This document shows positions 12,880 through 24,404 of a stretch of 64,000 nucleotides of DNA, piece after piece (positions within the stretch are counted from its first letter, which is position 1; every line of letters starts with the position of its first letter). The position numbers and the translations under genes were made by a program. The DNA comes from Alviniconcha marisindica (Eukaryota > Mollusca > Gastropoda > Provannidae). A model generated the notes under the pieces. That model was not told the origin of the DNA. It saw only the letters and a list, made by a program, of their open reading frames with translations, and did no database searches. The stretch is from the NCBI GenBank assembly GCA_018857735.1, contig JABMCL010000698.1, positions 755,001 through 819,000 of the forward strand, in the 5' to 3' direction.

Positions 12880-13539
12880 CCCAGTATTGATAGGCCTCTG
12901 CTTGCTTGGCGGCCACGCGTTTGATCATTCTGCCAGTGCCTGTCACTGTGCCTCTGCGCTGATTTGTACACAGCCGCCGGCGGCGGGGACCTGTGGCCAT
13001 TCCCAGTGCCGCCAGTCCGCAGTTAGCTTGTGGACACTGACTCTGCAGCGGCGGGTCCCAGTTTCTGCCGGCTGTTTGCTCCGCGATGTGGACAGTGAAC
13101 CCGAGCCGCCTCTGAAACCAGCGTGTGTGTCTCGTGTCTTCCGCGCATCTCGGGCAGGTCTGTGTGGTCGTCTGCTTTTCCTCCGTTCGCGGTCTTCAAC
13201 CAGCAGCAGGAGCAACGGTGTTTTAACGGTGTCTTACTTTCGAAGCCCAGCAGATCACCGGAGCGGCTGCTGCTGCTGTACATGGACACGGATTTTTGCC
13301 TTTGTTTTCCACCTGATGATGAAGGCACCCCTGTCCAGGAGATGAGTCACCTTGGGGTCTAGGGGACCGATCGCTACGGTCTGTTGGTCCGTCGACTGGA
13401 CTGCAAGAGAGAGGTGCGCGCCACTGCGTCCGCCGGCCTGTCAGTCCGTTAGTCACGCTCTGTGAGTTTCAATGTCCAGCGGAACGGCAGCCAGCCAGGG
13501 AGAGAGTGAAACCACCCGGCCAAGAATGAAACCGCCCAG
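12880..13539 (+). promoter_or_regulatory. CpG-rich block ending in a good donor; possible upstream 5'-UTR exon
   Basis: Exon 1 begins at a splice acceptor, so a 5' exon must exist upstream. This block is GC- and CpG-rich compared with its surroundings and ends in CGCCCAG|GTAGGC (gt at 13540). No convincing coding frame is present. It is a candidate leader exon or promoter, but the assignment is weak and other positions are possible. Confidence 0.2.
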
Positions 13540-13650
13540 GTAGGCCCGGGATCGTGGGCGTCAGTAGCTCGATGTGCGCCAAGATACTCAGTCTGCCGTC
13601 TTTGATACCTTCTCTGATATGAAGCACGCACACGCAAGCACACGCACGCA

Positions 13651-13651
<1 letters not shown>

Positions 13652-13702
<51 letters not shown>
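13652..13702. repeat. (CA)n microsatellite
   Basis: Pure CA. Confidence 0.95.
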
Positions 13703-13704
<2 letters not shown>

Positions 13705-14650
13705 AACTACAGCGTTTTACTTTCAGTCACAAATGTCTGCACGCCCCCTCGGTCACCCCCCCCCCCACCCCCCAACCCCATTGCTCATGAATGCCAGCAC
13801 AGTCTACAGTCATTGCTCTGCAGCCAGTTTCCACTACCAACCATTTCGTGCTACTCTGCTTTAACGTCAAGGTTCGCTTGTGTGGTACTGGGTATATCTA
13901 TGTGCATTTCATGGACACACTTGGCTTACCTTCAATGGCTCCTGACTAGAAGTTGATGGTCCGCAGAGGACAATGTTTGTGTGTTGTTGTGTGTGTTTCT
14001 TTGTACCCGTATTCGAGTGTGATGGAGCGTACACAAGTCTTCAGGCTGTAATTTTCTCATTACAGGAAATCTATCTCAACTCGTTGATGTGTTTCTTTTG
14101 AGACGCGAAAGCAGTCCTGACTTAGTACGGTGTTTGTACTTCATGGGCGAAAGGAGTCACTCTTACCCGCGCTGAAGCGTGTTGTCACTACGGCGGTGTG
14201 TGTACTATACTATGTCAAAGCTCGCTCCAGACATAAATAGTGGTTAATGATCATCCCCTTAACAAAGTTATCGCTCAAAGCGATCTTCGCGTCTTTTTTT
14301 TCCCCCGTTTTATTATCAAGAGTTCAGACCACTGAGAGATCACTGATCAAATAAATGGTTGGGTTTTATTTTGACGCCGGGAACACCGACAGTGACGAAT
14401 GTTACAAATTTCCCCAAACCTCACGGCAACAACAACCCATTTAAACTCAAGAGAGAGAGAGAGACTTGTCGTGAGCTTTGGATACTAAGTTTAGCGGATT
14501 CGTTATTCCTGGAGCACTTACGATTCGTGCGCATTTACTTCCTTTGCTGCCCGTATGACCTAATAAAGAGTGATATGGCCCGTTGGAGGGGGGGGGGGGG
14601 GGGGGGCGAGGGGGTTTGAACAGTTTCACGTCCCGTGCCATTTTCTCCTA

Positions 14651-14968
14651 GTTTAGGAGCTGTGTGAGAGCGAGGTGGCCGCCCTGAGCTGTCCGTCGTA
14701 ACGAGCCTTCTGGTTTCCGTGGACGTAAAGATTTATTGAACCATGCTTCGGCATTGGTCTCAGCTTGTCCCTAATATGTCAACCGACATCCGAGGACATT
14801 AAGCAACACTACCTACCTACCTACCTACCTGCCACTTTCCGCAGAGCTCAGGAGCTGTGTGAACAGCTACAGGGGAGGTGGGCCTGGGCTCCCATACCCT
14901 ATCCCAGTCTTTCCCGCGTCCCTAATTAGCCATTAGCCATACGCTTGCTGTGGACGTAATGCGCCATG
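14651..14968 (+). repeat. Family B - family C - family B cluster
   Basis: B copy 14651-14735, C copy 14738-14808, a short (CTAC)n run, then a diverged B copy 14842-14968 with a small insertion. Confidence 0.78.
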
Positions 14969-15656
14969 AAAGAAGAAGAGGCCACTTTCCTGAGAAAGAA
15001 AACAACACGGAGACGGACATTCCAGGAGGTGGAGTAGCGGGAACTTGTAGCTAACGCCGTACCCTACGTCACTACCAGGAGGGAGGTGTTCACAAGACAG
15101 TGTCCATCGACCACATCTTTTGAATCGAACCAGAGTACGCCTGCTTAGCTGGCAGTTAAATGTCGTGGTAAAGTAAACATGGTGCTTACCTGTCGTGGTG
15201 TGGGTGCAGAGCATTAATAGTCTTCCGCCTCGGCCGTGATGAGTCAGTCACCTTGCGCTCAGTCGCTGCCTCATTGGCGGTCGCGTGCCAAAGAGCGCGC
15301 ATAAGGTCTCTAACCTCCGAGCGGAGACATGTCACAGGCAAACTCCACTTCCTTATGTGCTCTTTTCAACCGGCCTTATAGGTGCTCGGACCCGCTGCTG
15401 CCGTAGTGGCCTCGTGCAAAGTCCGGCTTTAGAAACCCGCCAGAGGATCGTTCCTTGAGCTAATAGCCAGTAGCAAAGACTGGTAAAGGTTGGGGGGGGG
15501 GGGGGGGGGGCTTTCTTTCTCAGCAGAGTCCCCCCCCCCCCCCGCCCTCCCACACACACACACCTCCACTCCACCCCATCACTGACACAGAACCAGCCAT
15601 CTCTGTCGCCGGTAGGAGGCTGGAAGTAAACAGTTGTGACTAAGACTGTTAAGTTC

Positions 15657-15748
15657 GGTGTTGCTTTACGTCCACAGAGACCGTGCGAACTATTAGGGAC
15701 GGGGAGCCCAGGACGGCTACCTCGACTTTCACACAGCTCCTGAACTCT
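15657..15748 (-). repeat. Family B short repeat
   Basis: Complete reverse-strand copy. Confidence 0.85.
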
Positions 15749-15820
15749 GGTGTTAAATTGCAAAGAACTTCTAAATGTGTGTCAATGGAGGGGTGGGGTG
15801 GATGGGGGATCACGACTGTT

Positions 15821-16132
15821 AAGTAAACATGGTGCTTAACGTCCACAGAAACAATAAAACTTATTAGGGACGGAGAGAAGGGGGTATGGAGGTGGGGGAA
15901 GAAGGAGAGTATATATACCTATCGCTACAGTCACCACCAGAATGATTCATGCATTAAGATGGGCAGCGATGAGAACCATTTTGATGTTTCAGTAGGAAGT
16001 GATGGACAAAGTCACAAGACAGTGTCCACAAACCACAACCTTTTTGAAGAGAAAGGAGAGCCGAAGCGGTATCGAACCGAGGTCCTTCCGCTTACCAGCC
16101 TAACGCCTTACCGCTAGGCCAAACCGGCTCAC
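15821..16132 (-). mobile_element. SINE family A, full-length copy
   Basis: The most complete copy. Read on the minus strand it has GAGCCGGTTTGGCCTAGCGG, a B box GGTTCGATACC, the body, then the GTGGACGTTAAGCACCATG tail. It is flanked by two family B repeats in the same orientation (15657 and 16150), and both flanks also share TTAAATTGCAAAGAACTT, which suggests a local duplication. Confidence 0.82.
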
Positions 16133-16149
16133 CTAAGACTGTTAAGTTC

Positions 16150-16233
16150 AGTGTTGCTTTACGTCCGTGCGGACTATTAGGGACGGGGAGCCCAGGACGG
16201 CCACCTCCACTTTTACACAGCTGCTGAGCTCTG
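16150..16233 (-). repeat. Family B short repeat
   Basis: Reverse-strand copy lacking a few bases in the hairpin region. Confidence 0.83.
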
Positions 16234-16299
16234 ATGTTAAATTGCAAAGAACTTTTAAATGTGTGTCAATGGAGTGGTGGGGTGGATGGGGGATCACGA

Positions 16300-18240
16300 C
16301 TTGTTCAGTGTCAGTGAGCGGGTCTTTCAGCTACGCTGCCGGTAGCAAAGGCTGCTAAGTACTGCTAGTGCTTAGTGTCAGTGAGGGCAGATGAGTCTTT
16401 CAGCCCGCCCGTTGCCCGGCCACAAAGGCTGCTAATTGTATGTCAGTGAATGTATGAGGGCTGGAGGGACTCTGCTGAGAGAAAGACCCGCCTCGCTGAC
16501 CTTTAGCCTAGTCTTCGCCACCGGCTATTAGATCTATTGTTTGCATACATCTATAGCTCTCTGCGTTCTATTCGCTAGGGCTCGAAGACAGAAACTGATC
16601 ATTTTCATGTTACATTGTCAGTGAGGGAAAACTTTACGTTCTATCAGCTAGTGTCCGATGGCAAAGACTGCTAAGATCAGCCAGTGCCCGGTGGCTAAGA
16701 CCAGCTAGTGCCCGATGGCAAAGACTGCTAAGATCAGCGAGTGCCCGATGGCAAAGACTGCTAAGATCAGCCAGTGCCCGGTGGCAAAGACTGCTAATAT
16801 CAGCCAGTGCCTGGTGGCAAAGACTGCTAAGACCATCTAGTGCCCGATGGCAAAGACTGTTAAGAACATCTAGTGCCCGATGGCAAAGACTGCTAAGACC
16901 ATCTAGTGCCCGATGGCAAAGACTGCTAAAATCAGCCAGTGCCCAGTGGCAAAGACTGCTAATTGTATGCATGTCAGTGAGGGCAAGCTGCGTTCTAGGC
17001 GATCAGCTAGTGCTCGGTGACAAAGACTGCAGATTTCAACAATGCATGTCAGTAATACTAAGAGGGAGTTATTATCAGGTTGTACCCGCTGACAGCTACA
17101 GCTTGCTAATTTTACGTTTTACGTCACTGAGGGGAAACCATTCTGTCAGATTGAGTCTGGTGACTCGCTACTTGTTAAAATCACGTCACTGGGGGGGGGG
17201 GGGGGATCATTGCGTCAGCTTGTGCCCAGTAACGATTGCAGTTGGCTAAAATCACGTCAATGGGGGATAAACGTTCTGTCAGCTAGCGTCTGGAGACGAT
17301 CGCAGCTTGCTAATTTCACGTCACTGAGGGGAAAATCCTTTTGTCAGCTGGTACATGGTGAGGAGAAATCCTCCTTTCAGCATATGTGCCCGCTGAGGAA
17401 GACTGCTCAACGTCTGATGCTTAATGGTGACCAAGACTGCCAGATCGCGCGGCTGCTATTTATTTATGCCATTGAGGGGAAGTGTATGAATAAGTGTAGA
17501 AATTCTCTCAGCAACAGTGCCAGCTAATGAAGTGTGTCCTCGTGTCACTGAATGTGTCCTTAGTCTTGCTTCTGCTGTACCTGTTGGTCAGGACTGACTG
17601 TCTGTGAGGGGCCCGTCGTCTTTCAGCTGTATTATGATCATGCCTGGTGACAGAGACATTACGTCAGTTAGGGGATCGATTCTTTCAGCTGTATTATGAT
17701 CATGCCTGGTGACAGAGACATTACGTCAGTTAGGGGATCGATTCTTTCAGCTGTATTATGGTCATGCCTGGTGACAGAGACATTACGTCAGTTAGGGGAT
17801 CGATTCTTTCAGCTGTATTATGGTCATGCCTGGTGACAGACATTACGTCAGTTAGGGGATCGATTCTTTCAGCTGTATTATGGTCATGCCTGGTGACAGA
17901 GACATTACGTCAGTTAGGGGATCGATTCTTTCAGCTGTATTATGGTCATGCCTGGTGACAGAGACATTACGTCAGTTAGGGGATCGATTCTTTCAGCTGT
18001 ATTATGGTCATGCCTGGTGACAGACATTACGTCAGTTAGGGGATCGATTCTTTCAGCTGTATTATGGTCATGCCTGGTGACAGACATTACGTCAGTTAGG
18101 GGATCGATTCTTTCAGCTGTATTATGGTATGTGCCTGGTGACAGAGACATTACGTCAGTTAGGGATCGATTCTTTCAGCTGTATTATGGTCATGCCTGGT
18201 GACAAGGATGTCAGTTAAGCTACGTACTCCTTGGCAAACG
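16300..18240 (+). repeat. Nested minisatellite of about 60 bp unit
   Basis: The old unit has GTCAGTGAGGG, TTCT.TCAGCTAGTGCC and GGTGACAAAGACTGCTAA. Two later amplifications lie inside: a 33-bp subunit at 16650-16970 and a homogeneous 62-bp unit (60-bp variants lacking GA) at 17620-18210 with nine copies plus a partial. Confidence 0.85.
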
Positions 18241-18895
18241 CTCAGTGCCAGATGTTATCACAACAGCGGATCAGCCGTTCTAAATAGTCGATAATAAGTA
18301 TGCAGCGTGTCGTCAGATCTTTGTGAATGGATTGTGAGGTTTTCAAAATGCAAAGGATCTTTATGCAGTCTCGTAAACAGGGATCTTTTTGAGAACAGCG
18401 GTTGATAAGTATGCAAACTGTTTCCTGGGGTGGTGTGGTATACGTTTTTTGTTTTGTTTTGTTGTTGTCTTTTTTTGTTTGTTTTTGTTTTTGTTATTAA
18501 CAGTGACCTTGGCAGACAAACAAACAAACAAAAAGAAGACATAAGCTTGGGGATGAACACTGAACTAGCCGTGAAAGTAACAAAAACACACGAAATAAGT
18601 GTAAACACCAAATGGCTATTCAAGGGAGCAAACTCTGCAAAACTCCATGGAGCCAGCTAAAGGAAGAGTTACGGGAACTGGCGCAATAAGGCGGCATTTT
18701 TCCTTCTAACAAATCGTTCACTTTGTGCACTTGACTTTGGATTGCTTTCGCCGGCCTGCGGTTACAGGTGCGACAGGTGTGGGGACTAACCGACTTCAGT
18801 GCATGTCAGCTGGTGGGAGCGCCACACTGTGGGCTACACATATATTGATCCCACGACGTCTCTTGGGCTTTGACACGCCTTTCACTTCTTCAGTA

Positions 18896-19126
18896 TTAAC
18901 CCCTTCACTGCCCCAGCCTGTAAAATTTCCGGGCTGAAAGATGCACGGACGCGCCTGCAAACAGTATATTTTCCGGTCCTATAACAATCTACTATTAACG
19001 CTGTGCTTTTTTATAAAAATCCTGGCACAAGCCGGTGCACAAAAGAAGACAAAAAGGCTTAAGGGTTTTAGATTTCGCACTTTTATTGGTTGTTTTTAAG
19101 TGATATCATGGCAGTGAAGGGGTTAA
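18896..19126 (+). mobile_element. piggyBac-type MITE, copy 1 (231 bp)
   Basis: Flanked by TTAA on both sides, with inner ends CCCCTTCACTGCC and GGCAGTGAAGGGG, a perfect 13-bp inverted repeat. TTAA targets and CCC-starting ends are the hallmark of piggyBac elements. No transposase is encoded, so it is non-autonomous. It is the reverse complement of the copy at 21597-21827, with identical total length. Confidence 0.85.
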
Positions 19127-19129
19127 ACC

Positions 19130-19155
19130 GGGGGGGGGGGGGGGGGGGGGGGGGG
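19130..19155. repeat. Poly-G run next to MITE copy 1
   Basis: About 25 G directly after the TTAA flank. Other G or C runs over 14 bp: 12000, 14590, 15493, 15530, 21277, 21436 and 53793. Confidence 0.9.
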
Positions 19156-19254
19156 CTAGTTCTTTACTAATATTGATGGTTGAGGCCGTTGCTAGTTACG
19201 CGCTGGTTTCCTTTGAATTTTTTGACGAGGCTGAAAACAACCAGAGGATCATGT

Positions 19255-19890
19255 GACAAAGCGAAGGTGGGTTGGTTCAGTTATAAGTAACAAGGGTGGG
19301 GTGGTTTAGTTATAGTTAATGAGGATGGTGCGGTTTAATTACAAGTGGGCAAGGAGGGGTTGTTTAGGTATAACTGACCGAGGGTGGGGTGGTTTTAACG
19401 AGGATGGGGTGGTTTAGTTATAAGTAACAAGGGTGGGGTGGTTTAGTTATAAGTAACAAGGGTGGGGTGACTTCGTTATAAGTAACAAGGGTGGGGTGGT
19501 TTAGTTATAAGTAACAAGGGTGGGGTGGCTTCGTTATAATACACTTAGCGAGGAGGGTTGGTTTAGGTATAACTGGCCGAGGGTGGGGTGGTTTATTTAT
19601 AATTAACAGGGTGGGGCGGTTTAGTTACAACTGAGCGAGGAGGGGTGGTTTAGTTATAACTGACCGAGAGTGGGGTGGTTTAGTTATAACTGACCGAGAG
19701 TGGGGTGGTTTAGTTATAACTGACCGAGAGTGGGGTGGTTTAGGTATAACTGACCGAGAGTGGGGTGGTTTAGTTATAACTGACCGAGGGTGGGGTGGTT
19801 TAGGTATAACTGACCGAGGGTGGGGTGGTTTAGGTATAACTGACCGAGGGTGGGGTGGTTTAGGTATAACTGACCGAGGGTGGAGCGGTT
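19255..19890 (+). repeat. 30-bp minisatellite
   Basis: About 21 units of GTGGGGTGGTTTAGTTATAA plus CTGACCGAGA; the right half is more homogeneous than the left. Confidence 0.88.
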
Positions 19891-20751
19891 TAGTTAGTAA
19901 ACGGATATGAACGTCCTGCCAGAGGCAGAGGTACACAGAGCTTGAGAAATGCACACATCATTTCACATTCTCTCTCTACAGTCTCAAGCTGTCTCTATAA
20001 CTCTATGTCTCTACCTCTGTGTGTCTGTCTGCCCTCTCTCTCTCTCTCTCTCTGTCTAACTATCTATCTCCGCACGCACGCACACACGCACAAACATAAA
20101 CACACAGAGCCACATCACCAATGTGCACGTGTGCAAGATTATTATGAATTGATAGCACAGCAGTAATTCAGTTTTGCGCGCAAGCCTTTGAGCTTGCTGT
20201 TTGATCTTCCAACCTTGGCCGCACGTACAGAGCTGTCGCGGCTGACTAGGAATGATAGCCTACGAGTCGACCAGACTGGTTTTCACGTATATATATATAT
20301 ATATAACAATTATGTGGGGCATTCGGCAGTTCCTTCTGCTCCCGGCAACAAAAAGGGGTGTGCATAGGCGGTGTCGCTTCCAACGCGTAATCCCACCCGC
20401 ATGAAAAAGCAGTTTGTCATGCAAAGCGGTCTTGATATTATCTCGGCAGTGCACGAGAAAGGGAACTATATACTGGAACTGATAGCCAGGGGGCCAGTGG
20501 CGTCGGAAGACCATGGAGGCGTGGGATTGCTCTCTGCTAGGAAGAAAGAAAACTGACCGACTCCTGGCTCTTGGCCTTGAGGAATTAGTATTAGACTGCT
20601 AGTTGACATGTGTCAGTAGGATTGAAACGTCTTCACGAGGTAGGGCAACGACTCTCCCTCTCTCTTCCTCAGTCTCTGTCGGTCTTGGTCTCTGTGCGTG
20701 TGTGCGCGCGCGTCTCTCTCTCTGTGTCTCTGTCAGGTAGTACAACGGCTC

Positions 20752-20752
<1 letters not shown>

Positions 20753-20824
<72 letters not shown>

Positions 20825-20841
20825 CTGCCTGTCTCTCTGTC

Positions 20842-20930
<89 letters not shown>

Positions 20931-20998
20931 GTCTGTCTCTGTCTCTCTCTCTCTCCCTCCCTCCCTCCCTCCCTCTCCTCCTCTCTCTCTCTCTCTCA
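20753..20998. repeat. (TG)n + (CTGT)n(CT)n compound microsatellite
   Basis: TG at 20753-20821, CTGT at 20844-20886, then CT-rich DNA. The tract lies between two copies of AGGTAGGGCAACGACT (20638 and 20998), with a related AGGTAGTACAACGGCT at 20735. Confidence 0.93.
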
Positions 20999-21596
20999 GG
21001 TAGGGCAACGACTGTCTGTGCCTCTGTCTCTCGCTCCTTTGCTTTGTACCCATAGGTTTTTTGTTTGTTTGTTTGTTTGTTTTTTCAAGTGCTGATCGGT
21101 CGTCGTAGTACATTACACTCACTTGAACTGGTTAACTCTCTTTGTTTAAACCGGCCGTAATTTTGATTTGTTGACACCTCAGACACGCTGCGGGGGAGGG
21201 TGGGGGAGAAGAAGTAGCGTGAAAAGAAAAATGCGGAAATGAAAAAACATTTATTTTTATTTTTATTTATTTATGGGGGGGGGGGGGGGGGGGGGGGAGA
21301 GTGTTGTGTGACAATCAGTTGCAGCAGGTGATTATGGTCTACAGCTGGGTCACGCTGACCCCCGTTTGACTTGTGTCCTGCTCGGGGTGATGACGAATGA
21401 CTGCATGCCTCTGTCGGTAAACTCAAAGGGTGATGGGGGGGGGGGGGGGGGGGTCTGCGCAGGGAACTAGTTTTCCATCGTCAATCTTCCTATCCTCTAT
21501 GATCTCCATGATATGACGCATGCACTTAGACCGCGCTCCCTCGCCTGTTAAAGTATTAATGTGTTACACCCAGCCCACAGTTCACCCCACCCTGGG

Positions 21597-21827
21597 TTAA
21601 CCCTTTCACTACCATAGTGTCCCTTTACAACCAACCAATAGAAGTAGGAAATTTGAAATCCTTAAGCCTTTCTGTGTGTTTTTCGCATTAGCATGTGAAA
21701 GGATTTTCATCAAAACCCACATTATTGAAATTAGATTCGTTATGGGACCGGGAAATGTACTGTTTTCAGGCGCGTATGTGCACTTTTCAGCCCAGAAATT
21801 TACATGCTGTGGCAGTAAAAGGGTTAA
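21597..21827 (-). mobile_element. piggyBac-type MITE, copy 2 (231 bp, inverted)
   Basis: TTAA at each end, ends CCCTTTCACTACC and GGCAGTAAAAGGG (imperfect inverted repeat). Reverse-complemented, its interior aligns along the whole length to copy 1, for example around the shared GGACCGG and CAGGCGCGT blocks. Several mismatches show both copies are old. Confidence 0.85.
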
Positions 21828-21868
21828 GCTCTAACCCTGTCACCCATGTCATTGCCACCGCTAGGTTT

Positions 21869-21869
21869 C

Positions 21870-21909
<40 letters not shown>

Positions 21910-22013
21910 ACACACACATACCGTTCCCCCCATTGTTAAAGTTTCTTCTGTGTTTTTGTTTGGATTGGTTTTTGGGGCGAGTCTGGTGTGTGTGTGTGCG
22001 CGTGCATGCGTGC

Positions 22014-22078
<65 letters not shown>
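21869..22078. repeat. Poly-C run and (TG)n tract
   Basis: About 40 C (21869-21909), short CA, then TG/CG from 21987 to 22078. Confidence 0.93.
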
Positions 22079-22081
<3 letters not shown>

Positions 22082-22409
22082 CATTGTCTACATTTGTGAC
22101 CCTAGCATGTGGAGAGCTGTCTAAGCCTTGGTTGTGATGTCTGGTTTTTGCCTAGCTGTTGTCTGCCGACTGTGATTCGGTGTTTGTTTTGCCGAGCTGA
22201 AGACTGTGACTCGCTGTCGGTCTTAACCAACATGTCTTGTATTACCTTACTGTTGAATGACGACTGTGACTCGCTGTCGGCGTTATCGTATCTTGCTAGA
22301 CGAAGAAATTCTGCGCCACGGTCGCACGCTCCATTTTCACTAAGATAACGGTCTGCTTGCAGAATGTTATTGGAATAAAAGACACGCGGCCTTCAGGTGG
22401 TGAACCTGA

Positions 22410-22562
22410 AACGAATTAAGCGTTGGATTTTCTGAGACTGTTGCGCCGATAATTGCTGTTTTTTTCGTCTCAGTAGTCTTAGAGTTTATACTTAATTAAG
22501 GCTTTGGATTGGCTGATGTTCTTGTTCCGTTAATTGCTGGTTTTTGTCTCAGTGGTTCCCTC
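22410..22562 (+). repeat. Imperfect 80-85-bp duplication
   Basis: Two copies sharing AATTAAG, TTGGATT, TAATTGCTG and GTCTCAGT. Confidence 0.55.
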
Positions 22563-22879
22563 CACCCCACCCCACCCCTCGCGCCGCGCGCCACGAAAAT
22601 GGCATTGGTGAGAATTGGCAGTGCTGTTGTCTCAAAATGGAGACACTGTTTGAAGACCTGGCGGCTCGGCAATCCACACATCGGTTGTCAGAACTCCAGG
22701 TGTTCCTGTCTCCAAATGAACCAAGCAGATGAAGAAAATGGAGGGAAAGGCGAACGATGATAACGACAAACAACAAAAGGGGAAAAGACGAGATCGCCTA
22801 ACCAGAACATAAACAACAACGACGATGACAACAACAATCAGTCACAACAACAGCAACAAAAACAGAAAAAGGGGGCCGG

Positions 22880-23745
22880 GATAGAGACTGCCTTCCCGGA
22901 CAGGGGTGGAGACTGCCTTCCCGGACAGGGGTGGAGACTGCCTTCCCGGACAGGGTAAAGATTGCCTTCCCGGACAGGGTAAAGACTGCCTTCCCGGACA
23001 GGGGTAAAGACTGCCTTCCCGGACAGGGTAAAGACTGCCTTCCCGGACAGGGTAAAGACTGCCTTCACGGACAGGGGTAGAGACTGCCTTCCCGGACAGG
23101 GTAGAGACTGCCTTCCCGGACAGGGTAAAGACTGCCTTCCCGGACAGGGGGTTAAGAAGACTGCCTTCCCGGACAGGGTAAAGACTGCCTTCCCGGACAG
23201 GGTAAAGACTGCCTTCCCGGACAGGGTAAAGACTGCCTTCCCGGACAGGGGTAAAGACTGCCTTCCCGGACAGGGTAAAGACTGCCTTCCCGGACAGGGT
23301 AAAGACTGCCTTCACGGACAGGGGTAGAGACTGCCTTCCCGGACAGGGTAAAGACTGCCTTCCTGGACAGGGGTAGAGACTGCCTTTCCGGACAGGGGTA
23401 GAGACTGCCTTTCCGGACAGGGGTAGAGACTGCCTTTCCGGACAGGGGTAGAGACTGCTTTCCCGGACAGGGTAAAGACTGCCTTCCCGGACAGTGGTAA
23501 GAGGACAGGGGTGGAAACTGCCTTCCCGGACAGGGTAGAGACTGCCTTCCCGGACAGGGTAAAGACTGCCTTCCCGGACAGTGGTAAGAGGACAGGGGTG
23601 GAAACTGCCTTCCCGGACAGGGGTAAGAGGACAGGGGTGGAGACTGCCTTCTCGGACAGGGGTAGAGACTGCCTTCACGGACAGGGGTAGAGACTGCCTT
23701 CCCGGACAGGGTAAAGAATGCCTTCCCGGACAGGGGTAGAGACCA
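22880..23745 (+). repeat. 24/25-bp minisatellite
   Basis: About 35 units of AGACTGCCTTCCCGGACAGG plus GTAA/GTAG. The 24-bp variant is a multiple of three, which creates a long spurious open frame on the minus strand. Confidence 0.92.
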
Positions 23746-23825
23746 ACTTCTTGTTTCTGCCCGTCATTCTACGCCTCTGTCAGTTCTTTCCAATCTTCAT
23801 TGAACACCTTTGTCTTTTAAAAAGA

Positions 23826-23877
23826 ATCTTCCTGATGTAACCATACAGGTTGACTGGGCGTAAAACACCAAGTTACC
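23826..23877 (+). repeat. LINE/SINE-type 3' tail (family D)
   Basis: CCTGATGTAACCATACAGG then TTGACTGGGCGTAAAACACC. Related tails ending GGCGTTAAATACCA or GGCGTTAAGTATCA occur at 5502-5545, 54080-54152 and 55715-55756. Confidence 0.5.
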
Positions 23878-23919
23878 TATTTAAAAAACAAAAAAACTTT
23901 CTTCGATCCCACTGCCTTG

Positions 23920-23923
23920 AGAT

Positions 23924-24008
<85 letters not shown>

Positions 24009-24144
24009 ATTTGACTATTTGTTGTCAGTATATGTATGACGGTTTTGAAGAATTTGTAAGCGCTCAAGGCCAATACCAGTCAGACACTCCAAAGCACCGA
24101 TCATCATTAATCACTATTATTTTCATTAAACTGATTGTACCTAT

Positions 24145-24215
<71 letters not shown>

Positions 24216-24404
24216 TGCGTGCGCGTGCGTGCGTGCGTGCGTGCGTGCGTCGGTGCGTGCGCGCACTTGACTCTTTACTGTCAGTATATGTATGACTGCT
24301 TTGAAGCATCTGTAAGCTCTCGGGGCCAGTACCAGCCACACACTCAAAAGCACCCATCATCATTATCACTATTATTATTATCTGACTTGATTGTGTGTGT
24401 GCAG
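23920..24404 (+). repeat. Tandem duplication with (TG)n before exon 1
   Basis: Two units of about 220-230 bp, each a (TG)n tract followed by TTGAC..TT, GTCAGTATATGTATGAC, GCCA.TACCAG and CATCATCATTA. The start of a third unit (GATTGTGTGTGTGCAG) supplies the exon 1 acceptor. Confidence 0.85.

Noticed and set aside
16634..16972. Minus-strand frame with LSSLCHRALAD repeats
   Set aside because: Translation of the 33-bp minisatellite subunit.
17620..18210. Regular 62-bp repeats as a CRISPR-like array
   Set aside because: No unique spacers; the whole unit is repeated, and the context is an animal intron or upstream region.
22842..23678. 278-residue minus-strand open frame with REGSLYPV-type repeats
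   Set aside because: It is the 24-bp minisatellite translated; unit length divisible by three keeps any frame open. No start context, splice sites or family likeness.
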